Origin: Sphingosinicella humi | GTDB lineage: Bacteria > Pseudomonadota > Alphaproteobacteria > Sphingomonadales > Sphingomonadaceae | NCBI RefSeq assembly: GCF_003129465.1 | Contig: NZ_QFFF01000001.1 | Location: forward strand, 1,969,501 to 2,033,500 | Length of the DNA: 64,000 nt | Direction: 5' to 3' | In this document: one piece after another, positions 35,196 through 46,110 of the stretch | Numbering within the stretch: the first letter of the stretch is position 1 | Layout of the letters: each line of letters opens with the position of its first letter | Program-made: the position numbers and the translations under genes | Notes under the pieces: model-generated | Told to the model about the DNA's origin: nothing | Database searches by the model: none | Seen by the model: only the letters and a program-made list of their open reading frames with translations

Positions 35196-35306
35196 AGGCG
35201 CTCCCGCCGGCGAGGGCGGGCCGCCGCGCCGATGGTTTATTATAGCTCCGAAAGGAAAAGGCTGCACGCTCTTTGCTTGAAGCGCCGGCAGCGATAGAGG
35301 GGAGCG

Positions 35307-36164
35307 ATGTCCACCTATACGATCGACACCGCAACCAGCCGTGCCCATCCGACGCCCGTGCCGATGAAGCGGCTCACGGTCCCGGCCCTGCAAGCACGAA
35401 AGGGCGGCGAGGCGATCGTCATGCTCACCGCCTACACGGCGCGCATGGCGCAGCTTCTCGATCCGCATTGCGACCTGCTGCTGGTCGGCGACAGCCTGGC
35501 GCAGGTGATCTACGGCCTTCCTTCCACCATCCCCGTAACCCTGGAGATGATGTGCGCGCACGGCGCAGCGGTGGTGCGCGGCTCCTATCACAGCGTCGTT
35601 GCCGTCGACATGCCGTTCGGCACCTATGAGGCGAGCCCGCAGCAGGCGTTCGAGAATGCCTCACGCGTCCTCAAGGAAACCGGAGCGGCGGCGGTGAAGC
35701 TGGAAGGCGGTGAGGCGATGGCCGAGACGGTCGAGTTCCTGGTGAAGCGCGGCATTCCGGTGATCGGCCATGTGGGCCTTACCCCGCAGGCGGTGAATGT
35801 GCTCGGCGGCTATCGCGCCCGCGGCCGCGACGATAATGAGGCGGACAAGATCCTGGCCGATGCGAAGGCCGTGGCCGAAGCCGGCTGTTTCGCGCTGGTA
35901 CTGGAAGGGGTGATGGAGGAGATCGCCATCGAAGCCACCAAGGCGGTGGCTTGCCCGACGATCGGCATCGGCGCCTCCGCCGACTGTGACGGCCAGGTGC
36001 TCGTCACCGACGACATGCTCGGCATGTTCGAGCGCACGCCGCGCTTCGTCAAACGCTATGACGACCTAGCCACGCGGGTCAGCGAAGCCGCCGCCGCTTA
36101 TGCGGCCGAAGTGCGCAGCCGCGCCTTTCCCACGGCGGAGCAGACCTATCATCGCGCGAAGTGA
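35307..36164 (+). CDS. panB: 3-methyl-2-oxobutanoate hydroxymethyltransferase
   Basis: A 285-residue cytoplasmic enzyme for the first committed step of pantothenate (coenzyme A) synthesis, using methylenetetrahydrofolate. Landmarks are [88 protein letters not shown] and [20 protein letters not shown]. Length is close to that of E. coli PanB (264) with a short N-terminal extension. The ATG at 35307 follows GAGGGGAG. No panC neighbour is in the window. Confidence 0.97.
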   Translation: MSTYTIDTATSRAHPTPVPMKRLTVPALQARKGGEAIVMLTAYTARMAQLLDPHCDLLLVGDSLAQVIYGLPSTIPVTLEMMCAHGAAVVRGSYHSVVAVDMPFGTYEASPQQAFENASRVLKETGAAAVKLEGGEAMAETVEFLVKRGIPVIGHVGLTPQAVNVLGGYRARGRDDNEADKILADAKAVAEAGCFALVLEGVMEEIAIEATKAVACPTIGIGASADCDGQVLVTDDMLGMFERTPRFVKRYDDLATRVSEAAAAYAAEVRSRAFPTAEQTYHRAK

Positions 36165-36312
36165 AGCCCTTTCGCTCGGCGGCCTCACTGGTTAGAGGAA
36201 CGTAAAAAGGGGCAGTCCGCCGTGCGCCAATCTCCTGTTCATCTTCGCTGCCCTTCAAGGCGCGAAGGAAGGAGGCCAGCATCCGGTGGGGCTGCCGACC
36301 TGATTTTGGAGG

Positions 36313-37044
36313 ATGGCCTTGGCGATCAAGCCTACGGACAATGAAGCTTTCTACCGCGAGGTCGACGAGGAGCTCCGCCGCGAGCAGCTGACCGGCTTCT
36401 GGAAGCGCTACGGCATAGCGGTCGTCGCCGGTGTGGTCCTGCTGCTGGCAGCCATAGGCGGCGTCATCTATTGGCGGCATCTCCAAGACGTGAAGGCCGG
36501 CGAGAAAGGCGAGGCCCTTACCGCAGTCATCGCGGACATCCAGGCGGGCCGGACCAAGGGCGCCGCGGCCAAGCTCGATGAAATCGCGGCGGATGGCGGC
36601 GCCGGCTATCGCGCGGCCGCGCTGCTGACCAAGGCCGACATCGCCCTTCAATCGGGCGAGGATGCCGCAGCGGTCGCCGCCTTCAAGCAGGTGGCCGACG
36701 ACGATGATCTGCCGCAGCCTTATCGCGACCTGGCGCTCGTTCGGCAGACCGCCGTCGAATTCGATACGCTTGCGCCGGCGGCCGTGATCGAGCGGCTGTC
36801 GCCGCTGGCGAAGCCGGGCAACCCCTGGTTTGGAAGCGCGGGCGAGATGGTGGCGCTCGCCCATCTCAAGCAGAACCAGCCGCAGCGCGCCGCACCCCTC
36901 TTCGCGGCGATGGCCAAGGACGCGAGCGTGCCGCAAAGCATCCGCTCCCGTTCCATGCAGATGGCGAGCGCGTTGGGGATAGACGCGTCTGAGACGGACC
37001 AGGCGGCCGAAACCCCGGCCGCAACGAAGGAAGATGCCGAATGA
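36313..37044 (+). CDS. YfgM-like membrane-anchored TPR protein
   Basis: A 243-residue protein. The cytoplasmic N-terminus (EAFYREVDEELRREQLTGFW) precedes one transmembrane segment (VVAGVVLLLAAIGGVIYW), and a periplasmic TPR-like helical domain follows (AALLTKADIALQSGEDAAAV, MVALAHLKQNQPQRAAPLF). It ends in an acidic Ala/Glu tail. YfgM precedes bamB and der in many proteobacteria and works with the SecYEG/PpiD chaperone network. The ATG at 36313 follows TTTTGGAGG, and the gene overlaps bamB by 4 bp (ATGA). Confidence 0.9.
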   Translation: MALAIKPTDNEAFYREVDEELRREQLTGFWKRYGIAVVAGVVLLLAAIGGVIYWRHLQDVKAGEKGEALTAVIADIQAGRTKGAAAKLDEIAADGGAGYRAAALLTKADIALQSGEDAAAVAAFKQVADDDDLPQPYRDLALVRQTAVEFDTLAPAAVIERLSPLAKPGNPWFGSAGEMVALAHLKQNQPQRAAPLFAAMAKDASVPQSIRSRSMQMASALGIDASETDQAAETPAATKEDAE

Positions 37045-38360
37045 AGCGAATGATCCTGACCGCGGCCGCGCTGGGCCTGCTCGGCGGTTGCGGCCTCTTT
37101 AGCGGTGACGGGAAGCCGACGACGCCGACCATCGGCAAGCGCATTCCCGTGCTGAGCGCCGAGACCAGCATCGAGGTCGACCCCGCGCTCGCCGACGTGG
37201 CGATCACGCTCCCGCCGCCGACCGCCAACGCGGACTGGGCTCAGCCGGGCGGCAATGCCGCCAAGTCGCTGGGCCATGTTGCGCTAGCCGCCTCGCCGGC
37301 TCGGGCCTGGTCCGCCAGCATCGGCCAGGGCAGCAGCAAGACCGCGCGTCTCGCCGGCGCCCCCGTCGTCGCCAACGGCAAGATCTTCACCATCGATTCG
37401 CGCGCCACCGTCCGCGCCTTCAACGCCGACACCGGCGCCACTATCTGGGAAACCCGGGTCACCGGCGAAGGCGGCAATGAGAGTGCGTTGTTCGGCGGCG
37501 GCGTCAGCTTCGCCGACGGGCGCATTTACGCGACTAACGGCCTCGGCTTCGCGGCGGCGCTGGATGCGGAGACTGGCGCGGTCGCCTGGAAGGTGCGTCC
37601 GGGCGGGCCGCTGCGCGGCGCTCCGACGATCGCCAACAACAACGTCTATGTGATCAGCCAGGACAACCAGCTCTATGCGCTCAATCCCGCCGACGGCTCG
37701 GTTCGCTGGACCGAGGCCGGCACCGTGGAGCTGGCCGGCGTGTTCGGCAGCGCGACCCCCGCGGCGGCGGCCGGTACGATCGTCGCCGGCTATTCCTCGG
37801 GCGAGCTCACTGCCTATCGCTACGAAAATGGGCGCATCCTCTGGCAGGATGCGCTCGCGCGCACCAGCATCTCCACTTCGGTCGCCTCGCTTTCGGACAT
37901 CGACGCCGATCCGGTGATCGACAATGAGCGAGTCTATGCGATCGGCCAGGGCGGCCGCATGGTCGCGCTGGAGCTCAACACCGGGCAGCGCATCTGGGAG
38001 ATCAATGTCGCCGGCATCTCCACTCCGTGGATCGCGGGCGAGTGGATCTTCGTCGTCACCGATCAGGCCCAGCTTCTCGCCATCGCCCGCTCCAGCGGCC
38101 GCGTGAAATGGATGACCCAGCTGCCGCGCTGGCGCGACGAAAAGGACAAGAAGGGTCCGATCAGCTGGGTCGGGCCGGTCCTGGCCGGCGAGCGCCTGGT
38201 GCTGGCGAACTCGGAGGGGCAGATCGCCTACGCTTCCCCCTATGACGGCAGCGTCCAGTCGACGGTCGAGACGGACATGGCGGTATCGCTGTCGCCGGTG
38301 GTGGCGGGGAGCACCCTCTATATTCTCCACAACAACGGGCAGTTGACCGCCTGGAGATAA
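37041..38360 (+). CDS. bamB: Outer membrane protein assembly factor BamB
   Basis: A 439-residue lipoprotein of the BAM complex. The lipobox is LLGGC (Cys at about residue 17), followed by an unstructured stretch and an eight-bladed beta-propeller of PQQ-like repeats: TIWETRVTGEGG, GAVAWKVRPGGPLRGAPT, GRILWQDALAR, QRIWEINVAGISTPW, GRVKWMTQLPRW. The final strand YILHNNGQLTAWR closes the ring. Its ATG overlaps the yfgM-like stop (ATGA). The short gap to der supports the conserved yfgM-bamB-der operon. Confidence 0.93.
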   Translation: MKRMILTAAALGLLGGCGLFSGDGKPTTPTIGKRIPVLSAETSIEVDPALADVAITLPPPTANADWAQPGGNAAKSLGHVALAASPARAWSASIGQGSSKTARLAGAPVVANGKIFTIDSRATVRAFNADTGATIWETRVTGEGGNESALFGGGVSFADGRIYATNGLGFAAALDAETGAVAWKVRPGGPLRGAPTIANNNVYVISQDNQLYALNPADGSVRWTEAGTVELAGVFGSATPAAAAGTIVAGYSSGELTAYRYENGRILWQDALARTSISTSVASLSDIDADPVIDNERVYAIGQGGRMVALELNTGQRIWEINVAGISTPWIAGEWIFVVTDQAQLLAIARSSGRVKWMTQLPRWRDEKDKKGPISWVGPVLAGERLVLANSEGQIAYASPYDGSVQSTVETDMAVSLSPVVAGSTLYILHNNGQLTAWR

Positions 38361-38379
38361 GGAGGCAGGGCCGCCGCCT

Positions 38380-39738
38380 ATGGCGAAACTGCCCACCCTC
38401 GCGATCGTCGGCCGGCCCAATGTCGGCAAGTCGACCCTGTTCAACCGGCTGGTCGGCAAGAAGCTGGCGCTGGTCGACGACCGGCCTGGCGTCACCCGCG
38501 ACCGGCGCGAGGGCGATGCGACCCTGCTCGGCCTCGAGTTCCGCGTCATCGACACGGCGGGCTATGAGGACGAGGATCCCGAGACCCTGCCGGGCCGGAT
38601 GCGCGCGCAGACGATCGCGGCCGTGCGCGAGTCCGACGCCGCTCTGTTCCTGATAGACGCGCGCGCCGGCCTGACGCCGCTCGACGAGGAGATCGCCCGC
38701 TGGCTGAGAAGCGAGACGACGCCCGTCGTACTCGCCGCCAACAAGGCCGAGGGCAGGGCCGGAGAGAGCGGCATCCTCGAAGCCTATGGCCTCGGTCTCG
38801 GCGAGCCGATCGCGCTCAGCGCCGAGCATGGCGAAGGCGTCGTCGACCTGTTCGAGCATATCCGCCCCTATGTCGAACGTGAGGACGGGCCGGAGGAGGA
38901 GCTGGAGGACGGGGAAGGGCCGCTCAAGCTCGCCATCGTCGGCCGCCCCAATGCCGGCAAGTCGACGCTCATCAACCGCCTGCTGGAGCAGGAACGGCTG
39001 ATCACCGGTCCCGAAGCCGGAATCACCCGCGATTCGATCGCCATCGACTGGGAATGGGAGACGCCGGACGGCGAGACGCGGCCGGTGCGGCTGATCGACA
39101 CGGCAGGCATGCGCAAGAAGGCCAAGGTCGAGGATAAGCTCGAGAAGCTGTCGGTGGCCGACGCCCGCCGCGCCGTCGATTTCGCCGAGGTGGTCGTTCT
39201 GCTGCTCGACGGCACGCGCGGCTTGGAGGCGCAGGACCTCCGCATCGCCGACAATGTGTTGCAGGAAGGCCGCGCGCTGATCATCGCGATCAACAAGTGG
39301 GACGTGGCGGAGAATCAGAGCGCGCTTTTCAACGGCATCAAGGCGGCGCTTGAGGAGGGGCTCAGCCAGGCGCGGGGCGTGCCGCTGCTGGCGGTGTCGG
39401 CAAGGACGGGCAAGGGGCTCGACCAGATGCTGGGCGCCGCCTTCGAGGTGCGTGACATCTGGTCGAAGCGGGTCTCCACCGGTCAGCTCAACCGCTGGTT
39501 CGAGGACGCGATCGAGCGCAACCCGCCTCCGGCGCCGGGCGGCAAGCGCATCAAGCTCCGGTACATCACCCAGGTGAATACGCGGCCGCCGAGCTTCGTC
39601 CTGTTCGGCACCCGCGTCGACCAGCTGCCGGACAGCTATCTGCGCTATCTTGTGAACGGGATTCGCAAGGAGCTGGGCTTCGGCGCCGTGCCGGTGCGCC
39701 TCTCCGCCCGCGCATCCCGGAATCCCTTCGATAAATAG
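38380..39738 (+). CDS. der: Ribosome-assembly GTPase Der (EngA)
   Basis: A 452-residue GTPase for 50S maturation with two tandem G domains. The first has GRPNVGKSTLFNRL, DTAGYED and NKAEG; the second has GRPNAGKSTLINRL, DTAGMRKKAKVEDKLEKLSV and NKWD. The C-terminal KH-like domain is also present (ERNPPPAPGGKRIKLRYITQ, PVRLSARASRNP). NKAEG in place of NKxD in the first domain is usual for alphaproteobacteria as far as I recall. It ends the yfgM-bamB-der operon, with a hairpin/T-run right after the stop. Confidence 0.97.
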   Translation: MAKLPTLAIVGRPNVGKSTLFNRLVGKKLALVDDRPGVTRDRREGDATLLGLEFRVIDTAGYEDEDPETLPGRMRAQTIAAVRESDAALFLIDARAGLTPLDEEIARWLRSETTPVVLAANKAEGRAGESGILEAYGLGLGEPIALSAEHGEGVVDLFEHIRPYVEREDGPEEELEDGEGPLKLAIVGRPNAGKSTLINRLLEQERLITGPEAGITRDSIAIDWEWETPDGETRPVRLIDTAGMRKKAKVEDKLEKLSVADARRAVDFAEVVVLLLDGTRGLEAQDLRIADNVLQEGRALIIAINKWDVAENQSALFNGIKAALEEGLSQARGVPLLAVSARTGKGLDQMLGAAFEVRDIWSKRVSTGQLNRWFEDAIERNPPPAPGGKRIKLRYITQVNTRPPSFVLFGTRVDQLPDSYLRYLVNGIRKELGFGAVPVRLSARASRNPFDK

Positions 39739-39755
39739 GGCGCCGGGCGCCTTTT
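39738..39755 (+). terminator. Probable Rho-independent terminator after der
   Basis: GGCGC-CGG-GCGCC followed by TTTT begins one base after the der stop codon. The stem is short (5 bp) but pure GC, and the T-run is only four long. Confidence 0.5.
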
Positions 39756-39844
39756 GGCCTGCCGCGTCAACCGGCTGTTTACCCTGCGGGCTTAGGGTCG
39801 CCTCCGGACACGGTGGATATAAGACCGGAAGAAGGAACGCGAAG

Positions 39845-40276
39845 TTGGTCGACGAATCCAGCGCAATCGTGGACTGGGCTGCCTTTTCGCGCACGCGTAG
39901 CGAACTCGGGCCGGGCTTCGTGCGCATCCTCGGATATTTCCGCGAGGACGGGGAAAAGTCGGTCGCCAAGATCGAGGACGCGATGCACCGCCGCGACGCG
40001 ACCGCCCTCGTCATTCCTGCCCACACGCTGAAGACGGAAGCCCGCCAGTTCGGCGCGGAGCCGCTCGGCGCCCTGGCCGAGGAGATCGAGTTCACCGCCC
40101 GCCGTTCGATCGAGATGCGCGTCTTCCCCGACGAGCTGGTTCCGGCGGTCGCCAAGCTTCGCCCGCTCTACAGCCAGACGATGGCGCTGTTCGAAAAGGA
40201 AACCAACCCGCTCGTCGAGCGCCGTCCCGCCTTCGGGCGCGCGGGGGCTCACAACCAGAATTTCGGTCGGCTCTAA
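39845..40276 (+). CDS. Orphan Hpt-domain phosphotransfer protein
   Basis: A 143-residue all-helical protein. The Hpt motif is IPAHTLKTEARQFGAEPLGA, whose His is the phosphorylation site and Lys its usual partner. Helices before it (GFVRILGYFREDGEKSVAKI) and after it complete a four-helix bundle. A basic, probably disordered tail ends the protein. The start codon is TTG (39845) behind AGAAGGA. No kinase or receiver gene is adjacent, so its phosphorelay partners lie elsewhere. Confidence 0.8.
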   Translation: MVDESSAIVDWAAFSRTRSELGPGFVRILGYFREDGEKSVAKIEDAMHRRDATALVIPAHTLKTEARQFGAEPLGALAEEIEFTARRSIEMRVFPDELVPAVAKLRPLYSQTMALFEKETNPLVERRPAFGRAGAHNQNFGRL

Positions 40277-40297
40277 TTCCTCTCCGCGCCAAGCGGG

Positions 40298-41551
40298 TCA
40301 AATTGCCGCCCGCTTCCGCATCGGCTGCGGCGTCCCGCGGGCCAGCGTCCGCCACAGCCATTCGAACGGGCCGTAGCGGTAGCGGTCGAGCCAGGGCTTG
40401 GACCAGAGCAGCATCACCGCCCACATCGCCACCACGATCAGCCACAGCTCGGCCCGGCCCATCGTGCCGTAAAGGCCGAAGCCGTAGCCGTAGAAAAGGG
40501 TCGTCATGACCAGGCTGGTGCCGAGGTAATTGGTGAAGGCGGCTCGCCCGGCAGCGGCGATCCGATCGATCAGCGCACCGCCACGCCGCGTGAGGATGAT
40601 GATGAACGCCGCGATCGCGTAGATCATGGCCGGGCGGAAAACGACGGTGGCCGCCATGACGGTCGCCACGACCATCGGCACGCTGTAATTGTCCGCCACG
40701 AGCAGCCAGGCCAGCCCGGCATAGGCCGGTACCCCGATGGCGAAGCCGATGATGGCGGTCCGGCGATAGGCGCGCCCGCTCCATTCCCCCTTCAGGAATC
40801 CGCTCTCCAGCGCGGCCATGCCGAGGAGCATGTAGGCGAGCGTCTCGCTGCCGAAGAAGACCAGGCCGACGATCGGGAAGGTACCGTTCTCGACGGCGCG
40901 ATCCTGGAAAATCCCCGCATAATCGCCGCGGTAAAGCGCCAGCGTCTCGGCGAGCCGGGTGGCGGTCGGCACCGCGAACTCGGCCTTCATCGCCGACCAT
41001 TGCCCCATCAACTCGACGCTCGCGCCCGGAGCCGTGGCGGCCTCGCGCATTTCGAAGAAGGACCAGGCCGTCAGCGCCATCATCGCGAATTGCGCCAGGA
41101 TCAACCAGAACGCCCATTTGATGAGGTCCTCGCTCTCCAGATTGCGGAAGAGCCAGGCGACCATGCCGATGACGGCATAGCTGAACAGGATGTCGCCGAA
41201 CCAAATCAAATAATAATGGAGGAGGCCGAAGGCGAGCAGCCACCCCATCCGCCGTAGATGCACCAGCCGCGCCGATTCACCGGCCGCTTCCGCGCGCTGA
41301 ATGACGAGCAGCATGCTCGCGCCGAAGAGGAACGAGAAAAGGCCGCGCATCTTGCCCTCGATGAAGACGAAGCTGCCGAGCCAGGCCATAAAGTCCGCGC
41401 TCGTCTCCATGCCGAAGGCGGCCGGGTTCACATAGGCTTCGATCGGCATGGAGAAGGCGACGATGTTCATCGCCAATATGCCCATCACGGCGACGCCGCG
41501 GACGATGTCCAATGTCGCGATCCGCGACCGCGGCGCCGTCGTGGCATTCAT
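40298..41551 (-). CDS. DUF418-family (YeiB-like) membrane protein
   Basis: A 417-residue inner-membrane protein with about ten hydrophobic segments. The family start RIATLDIVRGVAVMGILAMN, FIEGKMRGLFSFLFGASML and the C-terminal AAGRAAFTNYLGTSLVMT with GPFEWLWRTLARGTPQPMRK are typical of DUF418. Function is unknown across the family; an acyltransferase-like or transport role has been suggested from remote similarity. The ATG at 41551 follows AGGAGGA. It lies downstream of bfr on the same strand. Confidence 0.88.
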   Translation of the reverse strand: MNATTAPRSRIATLDIVRGVAVMGILAMNIVAFSMPIEAYVNPAAFGMETSADFMAWLGSFVFIEGKMRGLFSFLFGASMLLVIQRAEAAGESARLVHLRRMGWLLAFGLLHYYLIWFGDILFSYAVIGMVAWLFRNLESEDLIKWAFWLILAQFAMMALTAWSFFEMREAATAPGASVELMGQWSAMKAEFAVPTATRLAETLALYRGDYAGIFQDRAVENGTFPIVGLVFFGSETLAYMLLGMAALESGFLKGEWSGRAYRRTAIIGFAIGVPAYAGLAWLLVADNYSVPMVVATVMAATVVFRPAMIYAIAAFIIILTRRGGALIDRIAAAGRAAFTNYLGTSLVMTTLFYGYGFGLYGTMGRAELWLIVVAMWAVMLLWSKPWLDRYRYGPFEWLWRTLARGTPQPMRKRAAI

Positions 41552-41612
41552 GCGATTCCTCCTGCGCGGCGGAGTTATCGCAATCGGCAGGCGGCGGAAA
41601 CGGCGATGATGG

Positions 41613-42092
41613 TTATTCCTCGGCCGGCTTGGACTGAAGCTGGATGTAGTTCTGGAGGCCCATCCGCTCGATCATCTCGAACTGGGTCTCGAGCGTGTCG
41701 ACATGCTCCTCCTCATTGTCGAGGATCTCGACGAGCAGGTCGCGAGTGACATAGTCGCGCTTGGTCTCGCAATATTCGATGGCGCCGCGGAGCTGCGGCA
41801 GCGCCTCGCGCTCCAGCTCGAGATCGGCCTTCAATATCTCTTCCACCGTCTCGCCGATGCGAAGCCGTCCCAGCATCTGGAAATTGGGGAGCCCGTCGAG
41901 AAACAGAATGCGTTCGGCCAGCCGGTCCGCATGCTTCATCTCGTCGATCGATTCGTGCCGCTCGAACTCGGCGAGCCGTTTGACGCCCCAATTGTCGAGC
42001 AAGCGGTAATGCAGCCAATATTGGTTGACCGCCGTCAGCTCGTTCTTCAGCGCCTCGTTCAGATAGTCGATGACCTTGGCGTCACCCTTCAT
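41613..42092 (-). CDS. bfr: Bacterioferritin
   Basis: A 159-residue haem-containing ferritin subunit (24-mer cage) for iron storage. Residues [20 protein letters not shown] hold the ferroxidase Glu and [20 protein letters not shown] the ExxH motif with Met at the haem-ligand position. [20 protein letters not shown] supplies the second ExxH. Length equals E. coli Bfr (158). The ATG at 42092 follows AGGAGG. The bacterioferritin-associated ferredoxin gene lies 95 bp upstream on the same strand. Confidence 0.97.
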   Translation of the reverse strand: MKGDAKVIDYLNEALKNELTAVNQYWLHYRLLDNWGVKRLAEFERHESIDEMKHADRLAERILFLDGLPNFQMLGRLRIGETVEEILKADLELEREALPQLRGAIEYCETKRDYVTRDLLVEILDNEEEHVDTLETQFEMIERMGLQNYIQLQSKPAEE

Positions 42093-42187
42093 TTCGGCCT
42101 CCTATGCTTGACGTGCAGCATAGCCGACCGAGCGTCGATTTTGAACTCAAAAAATGGCGGAAAACTGCGGAAAACCAGCCGCTTCTG

Positions 42188-42358
42188 CTAAGCAGTCGCA
42201 CGTTCCGATGCGATGATTTCGCGCGCGAATGAGAAGCATTGGCCGCAACGCGGCTTGCGGCCGTAGGCGCGGTAGACGCTGGTCGGACAGGAGGCCCCCT
42301 CGCGCGCGGCGCTCCGCACCTCGGTTTCCTTCAACGCATTGCAGACGCACACGATCAT
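42188..42358 (-). CDS. bfd: Bacterioferritin-associated ferredoxin
   Basis: A 56-residue [2Fe-2S] protein that donates electrons to release iron from bacterioferritin. Four cysteines lie in the Bfd pattern: CVCNALKETE near the start (C-x-C) and RCGQCFSF near the end (C-x2-C). The ATG at 42358 follows GGAGGA. The frame stays open upstream, but homology starts here. A Fur-like inverted repeat lies 33 bp upstream, consistent with iron regulation. Confidence 0.92.
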   Translation of the reverse strand: MIVCVCNALKETEVRSAAREGASCPTSVYRAYGRKPRCGQCFSFAREIIASERATA

Positions 42359-42391
42359 GAATCGCTCCTCCGGCACGCCTTCTAAGGCTAC

Positions 42392-42406
42392 TGCGAATGT
42401 GTCGCA
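42392..42406 (-). promoter_or_regulatory. Putative Fur-type operator upstream of bfd-bfr
   Basis: TGCGA-N5-TCGCA is a perfect 5-bp inverted repeat, similar to alphaproteobacterial Fur sites. On the minus strand it overlaps a candidate -35 (TTGCGA) of the bfd promoter. bfd is Fur-repressed in E. coli. This is a motif match, not a demonstration. Confidence 0.4.
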
Positions 42407-42482
42407 ATATACTTTCGGCAGGCAGAGTGCGATTTTGAAGGCAGTCGCTTTTCCGTTCAGACGGGTCCGAGGATGTTCAGAG

Positions 42483-44666
<2,184 letters not shown>

Positions 44667-44759
44667 GCGGGCCCTGTAGGTCATCGAATCCCGTTTGTCG
44701 AAGGGGAGCTTTAGGCGTATGGATGATCACGGTTTGTTCTAGGCGAGAGGAACCGGATC

Positions 44760-45224
44760 ATGGCCGTCAATCCAATCCCAGAAGGCTATCATAGCGTTAC
44801 GCCCTATCTGGTCATCGATGGCGCCGCGGATGCGATTCGCTTCTACTCGGAAGCGTTCGGCGCGACCGAGGTCCTGCGCATGCCGATGGGCGACAGGGTG
44901 GCCCATGCCGAGATCAAGATCGGCGACTCCCATGTGATGCTGTCCGACGAATGGCCGGACATGAACCTGCTGGGCCCGGCAAAGCGGGGCGGCGCCACTG
45001 CCAGCTTGATGGTCTACGTCACCGACGTCGATGCCGCCTTCAAGCGCGCGCTGGATGCCGGGGCTACTCAGGAAAGACCGGTGGCGGACCAGTTCTGGGG
45101 CGACCGTATGGGCACGCTGGTCGACCCCTACGGCCATCGCTGGACGCTGGCCACGCACATCGAAGATGTGTCGGCAGAAGAAATGAGCCGCCGCATGTCA
45201 GCCATGGCGAGCGAGATGGCCTGA
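44760..45224 (+). CDS. VOC-family (PhnB-like) protein
   Basis: A 154-residue protein of the PhnB/glyoxalase superfamily: HSVTPYLVIDGAADAIRFYS, MGDRVAHAEIKIGDSHVMLS, MVYVTDVDAAFKRALDAGAT and the end GDRMGTLVDPYGHRWTLATH. The GHRW segment and GDRMG are typical of the PhnB-like branch, most members of which have no known substrate. It stands alone and is closed by the terminator 45240-45279. Confidence 0.87.
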   Translation: MAVNPIPEGYHSVTPYLVIDGAADAIRFYSEAFGATEVLRMPMGDRVAHAEIKIGDSHVMLSDEWPDMNLLGPAKRGGATASLMVYVTDVDAAFKRALDAGATQERPVADQFWGDRMGTLVDPYGHRWTLATHIEDVSAEEMSRRMSAMASEMA

Positions 45225-45239
45225 CGGCTGCCGGCAATG

Positions 45240-45279
45240 AAAAAGGCCGTCCGGGAATGGGTCCGAACGGCCTTTTTTT
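45240..45279. terminator. Bidirectional terminator between convergent genes
   Basis: A stem AGGCCGT (45244-45250) with ACGGCCT (45267-45273), flanked by five A on the left and seven T on the right. It serves the VOC gene on the plus strand and the MliC-like gene on the minus strand. Confidence 0.8.
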
Positions 45280-45300
45280 CAGTAGCAGATGCGGGTCAGA

Positions 45301-45681
45301 TCAGCTGTTGCAGGTCTGCGTACCCTTGCCCGGTGCGCTGTAAGTCACCTCTTCGGCGTTGGCGCTCAGCGAATAGCCTTCGGCGACATAAGGCGGTTGG
45401 CCGTTCTCGGCGGTGAGGATGGTGCCCTCGGCTCCCTGCTCGGCGGCCACCTTCACCGTGTTGTTGGTGTAGAAGGTCGCGTAGAGGAGGCTGTTGTCGT
45501 CGCAGCGATAGGTGTGGCTCGCCTGGATCGACGGCGGCAGCTCGACGGGGGGCGCCTTGGCCAATTGCTCCGCCTGCGGGTCGATGCCGTTGGCGCTGAC
45601 GACTTCCGGCTCCGAATTGCAAGCCGCGAGGGAGAGAAGGGCCGCAAGCGGGGCGGCAGCGAAAATCTGGGTGCGTTGCAT
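45301..45681 (-). CDS. Putative lipoprotein resembling the lysozyme inhibitor MliC
   Basis: A 126-residue lipoprotein with lipobox LAAC (Cys about residue 21). After a linker the domain begins with HTYRCDDNSLLYATFYTNN and ends TYSAPGKGTQTCNS. Two cysteines frame a small beta-barrel, as in the membrane-bound inhibitor of C-type lysozyme. The usual SGxxYxxxxxxxWxKG core is only partly recognisable (YVAEGYSLSANAEEV), so the call is tentative. The ATG at 45681 follows AAGGGG. Confidence 0.65.
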   Translation of the reverse strand: MQRTQIFAAAPLAALLSLAACNSEPEVVSANGIDPQAEQLAKAPPVELPPSIQASHTYRCDDNSLLYATFYTNNTVKVAAEQGAEGTILTAENGQPPYVAEGYSLSANAEEVTYSAPGKGTQTCNS

Positions 45682-45846
45682 GCAGGCCCCTTCGCTAATT
45701 GCAGCACGAATCGTCAAGAGTTTTGTTAGGAAATGCGGTTCGCCGCAGGGCTTCCGATCTTCGACGAAATGCCCTCGGGGTTCGACAAGCGTATTGACTT
45801 CGCCTAGTCTGCGCCGCGACACGGGGGCTGGAGAGTTCGCATCAAA

Positions 45847-46110
45847 ATGCAACGTGTTCGTATCGGCTTGACGGGACTGGCCTTCGTTTTCGTGCTGGTT
45901 CTACTTGCCGCCATCTTCATCAATCCCAGCGACGAAGAGCCGATCACCGCCGACACGGTCGAGCAGCAACTGACGGCCGAAGGCAATGAAGCGGCCGCCG
46001 CCGAACCGGCCGCGCCCAAGGAACCGCTGGCCGAGCTTGGCGTCGCCCCCGGCAATATCGACTCGAACAGCACGGCAAACAGCACGGATCGACCAACGCC
46101 GGGGCTGTGA
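45847..46110 (+). CDS. Small exported or anchored protein preceding the dcw cluster
   Basis: An 87-residue protein with an N-terminal hydrophobic segment (IGLTGLAFVFVLVLLAAIFI) and an acidic, Ala/Pro-rich tail (TADTVEQQLTAEGNEAAAAE). No folded domain is evident. The ATG at 45847 has GGAGAG upstream at loose spacing. It is the first plus-strand gene before the mraZ leader. I do not recognise the family. Confidence 0.6.
   Translation: MQRVRIGLTGLAFVFVLVLLAAIFINPSDEEPITADTVEQQLTAEGNEAAAAEPAAPKEPLAELGVAPGNIDSNSTANSTDRPTPGL

Noticed and set aside
38161-40155. 664-residue open frame on the minus strand
   Set aside because: It lies antisense to bamB, der and the Hpt gene, which are clear; the sequence is low-complexity Arg/Ala without domains.
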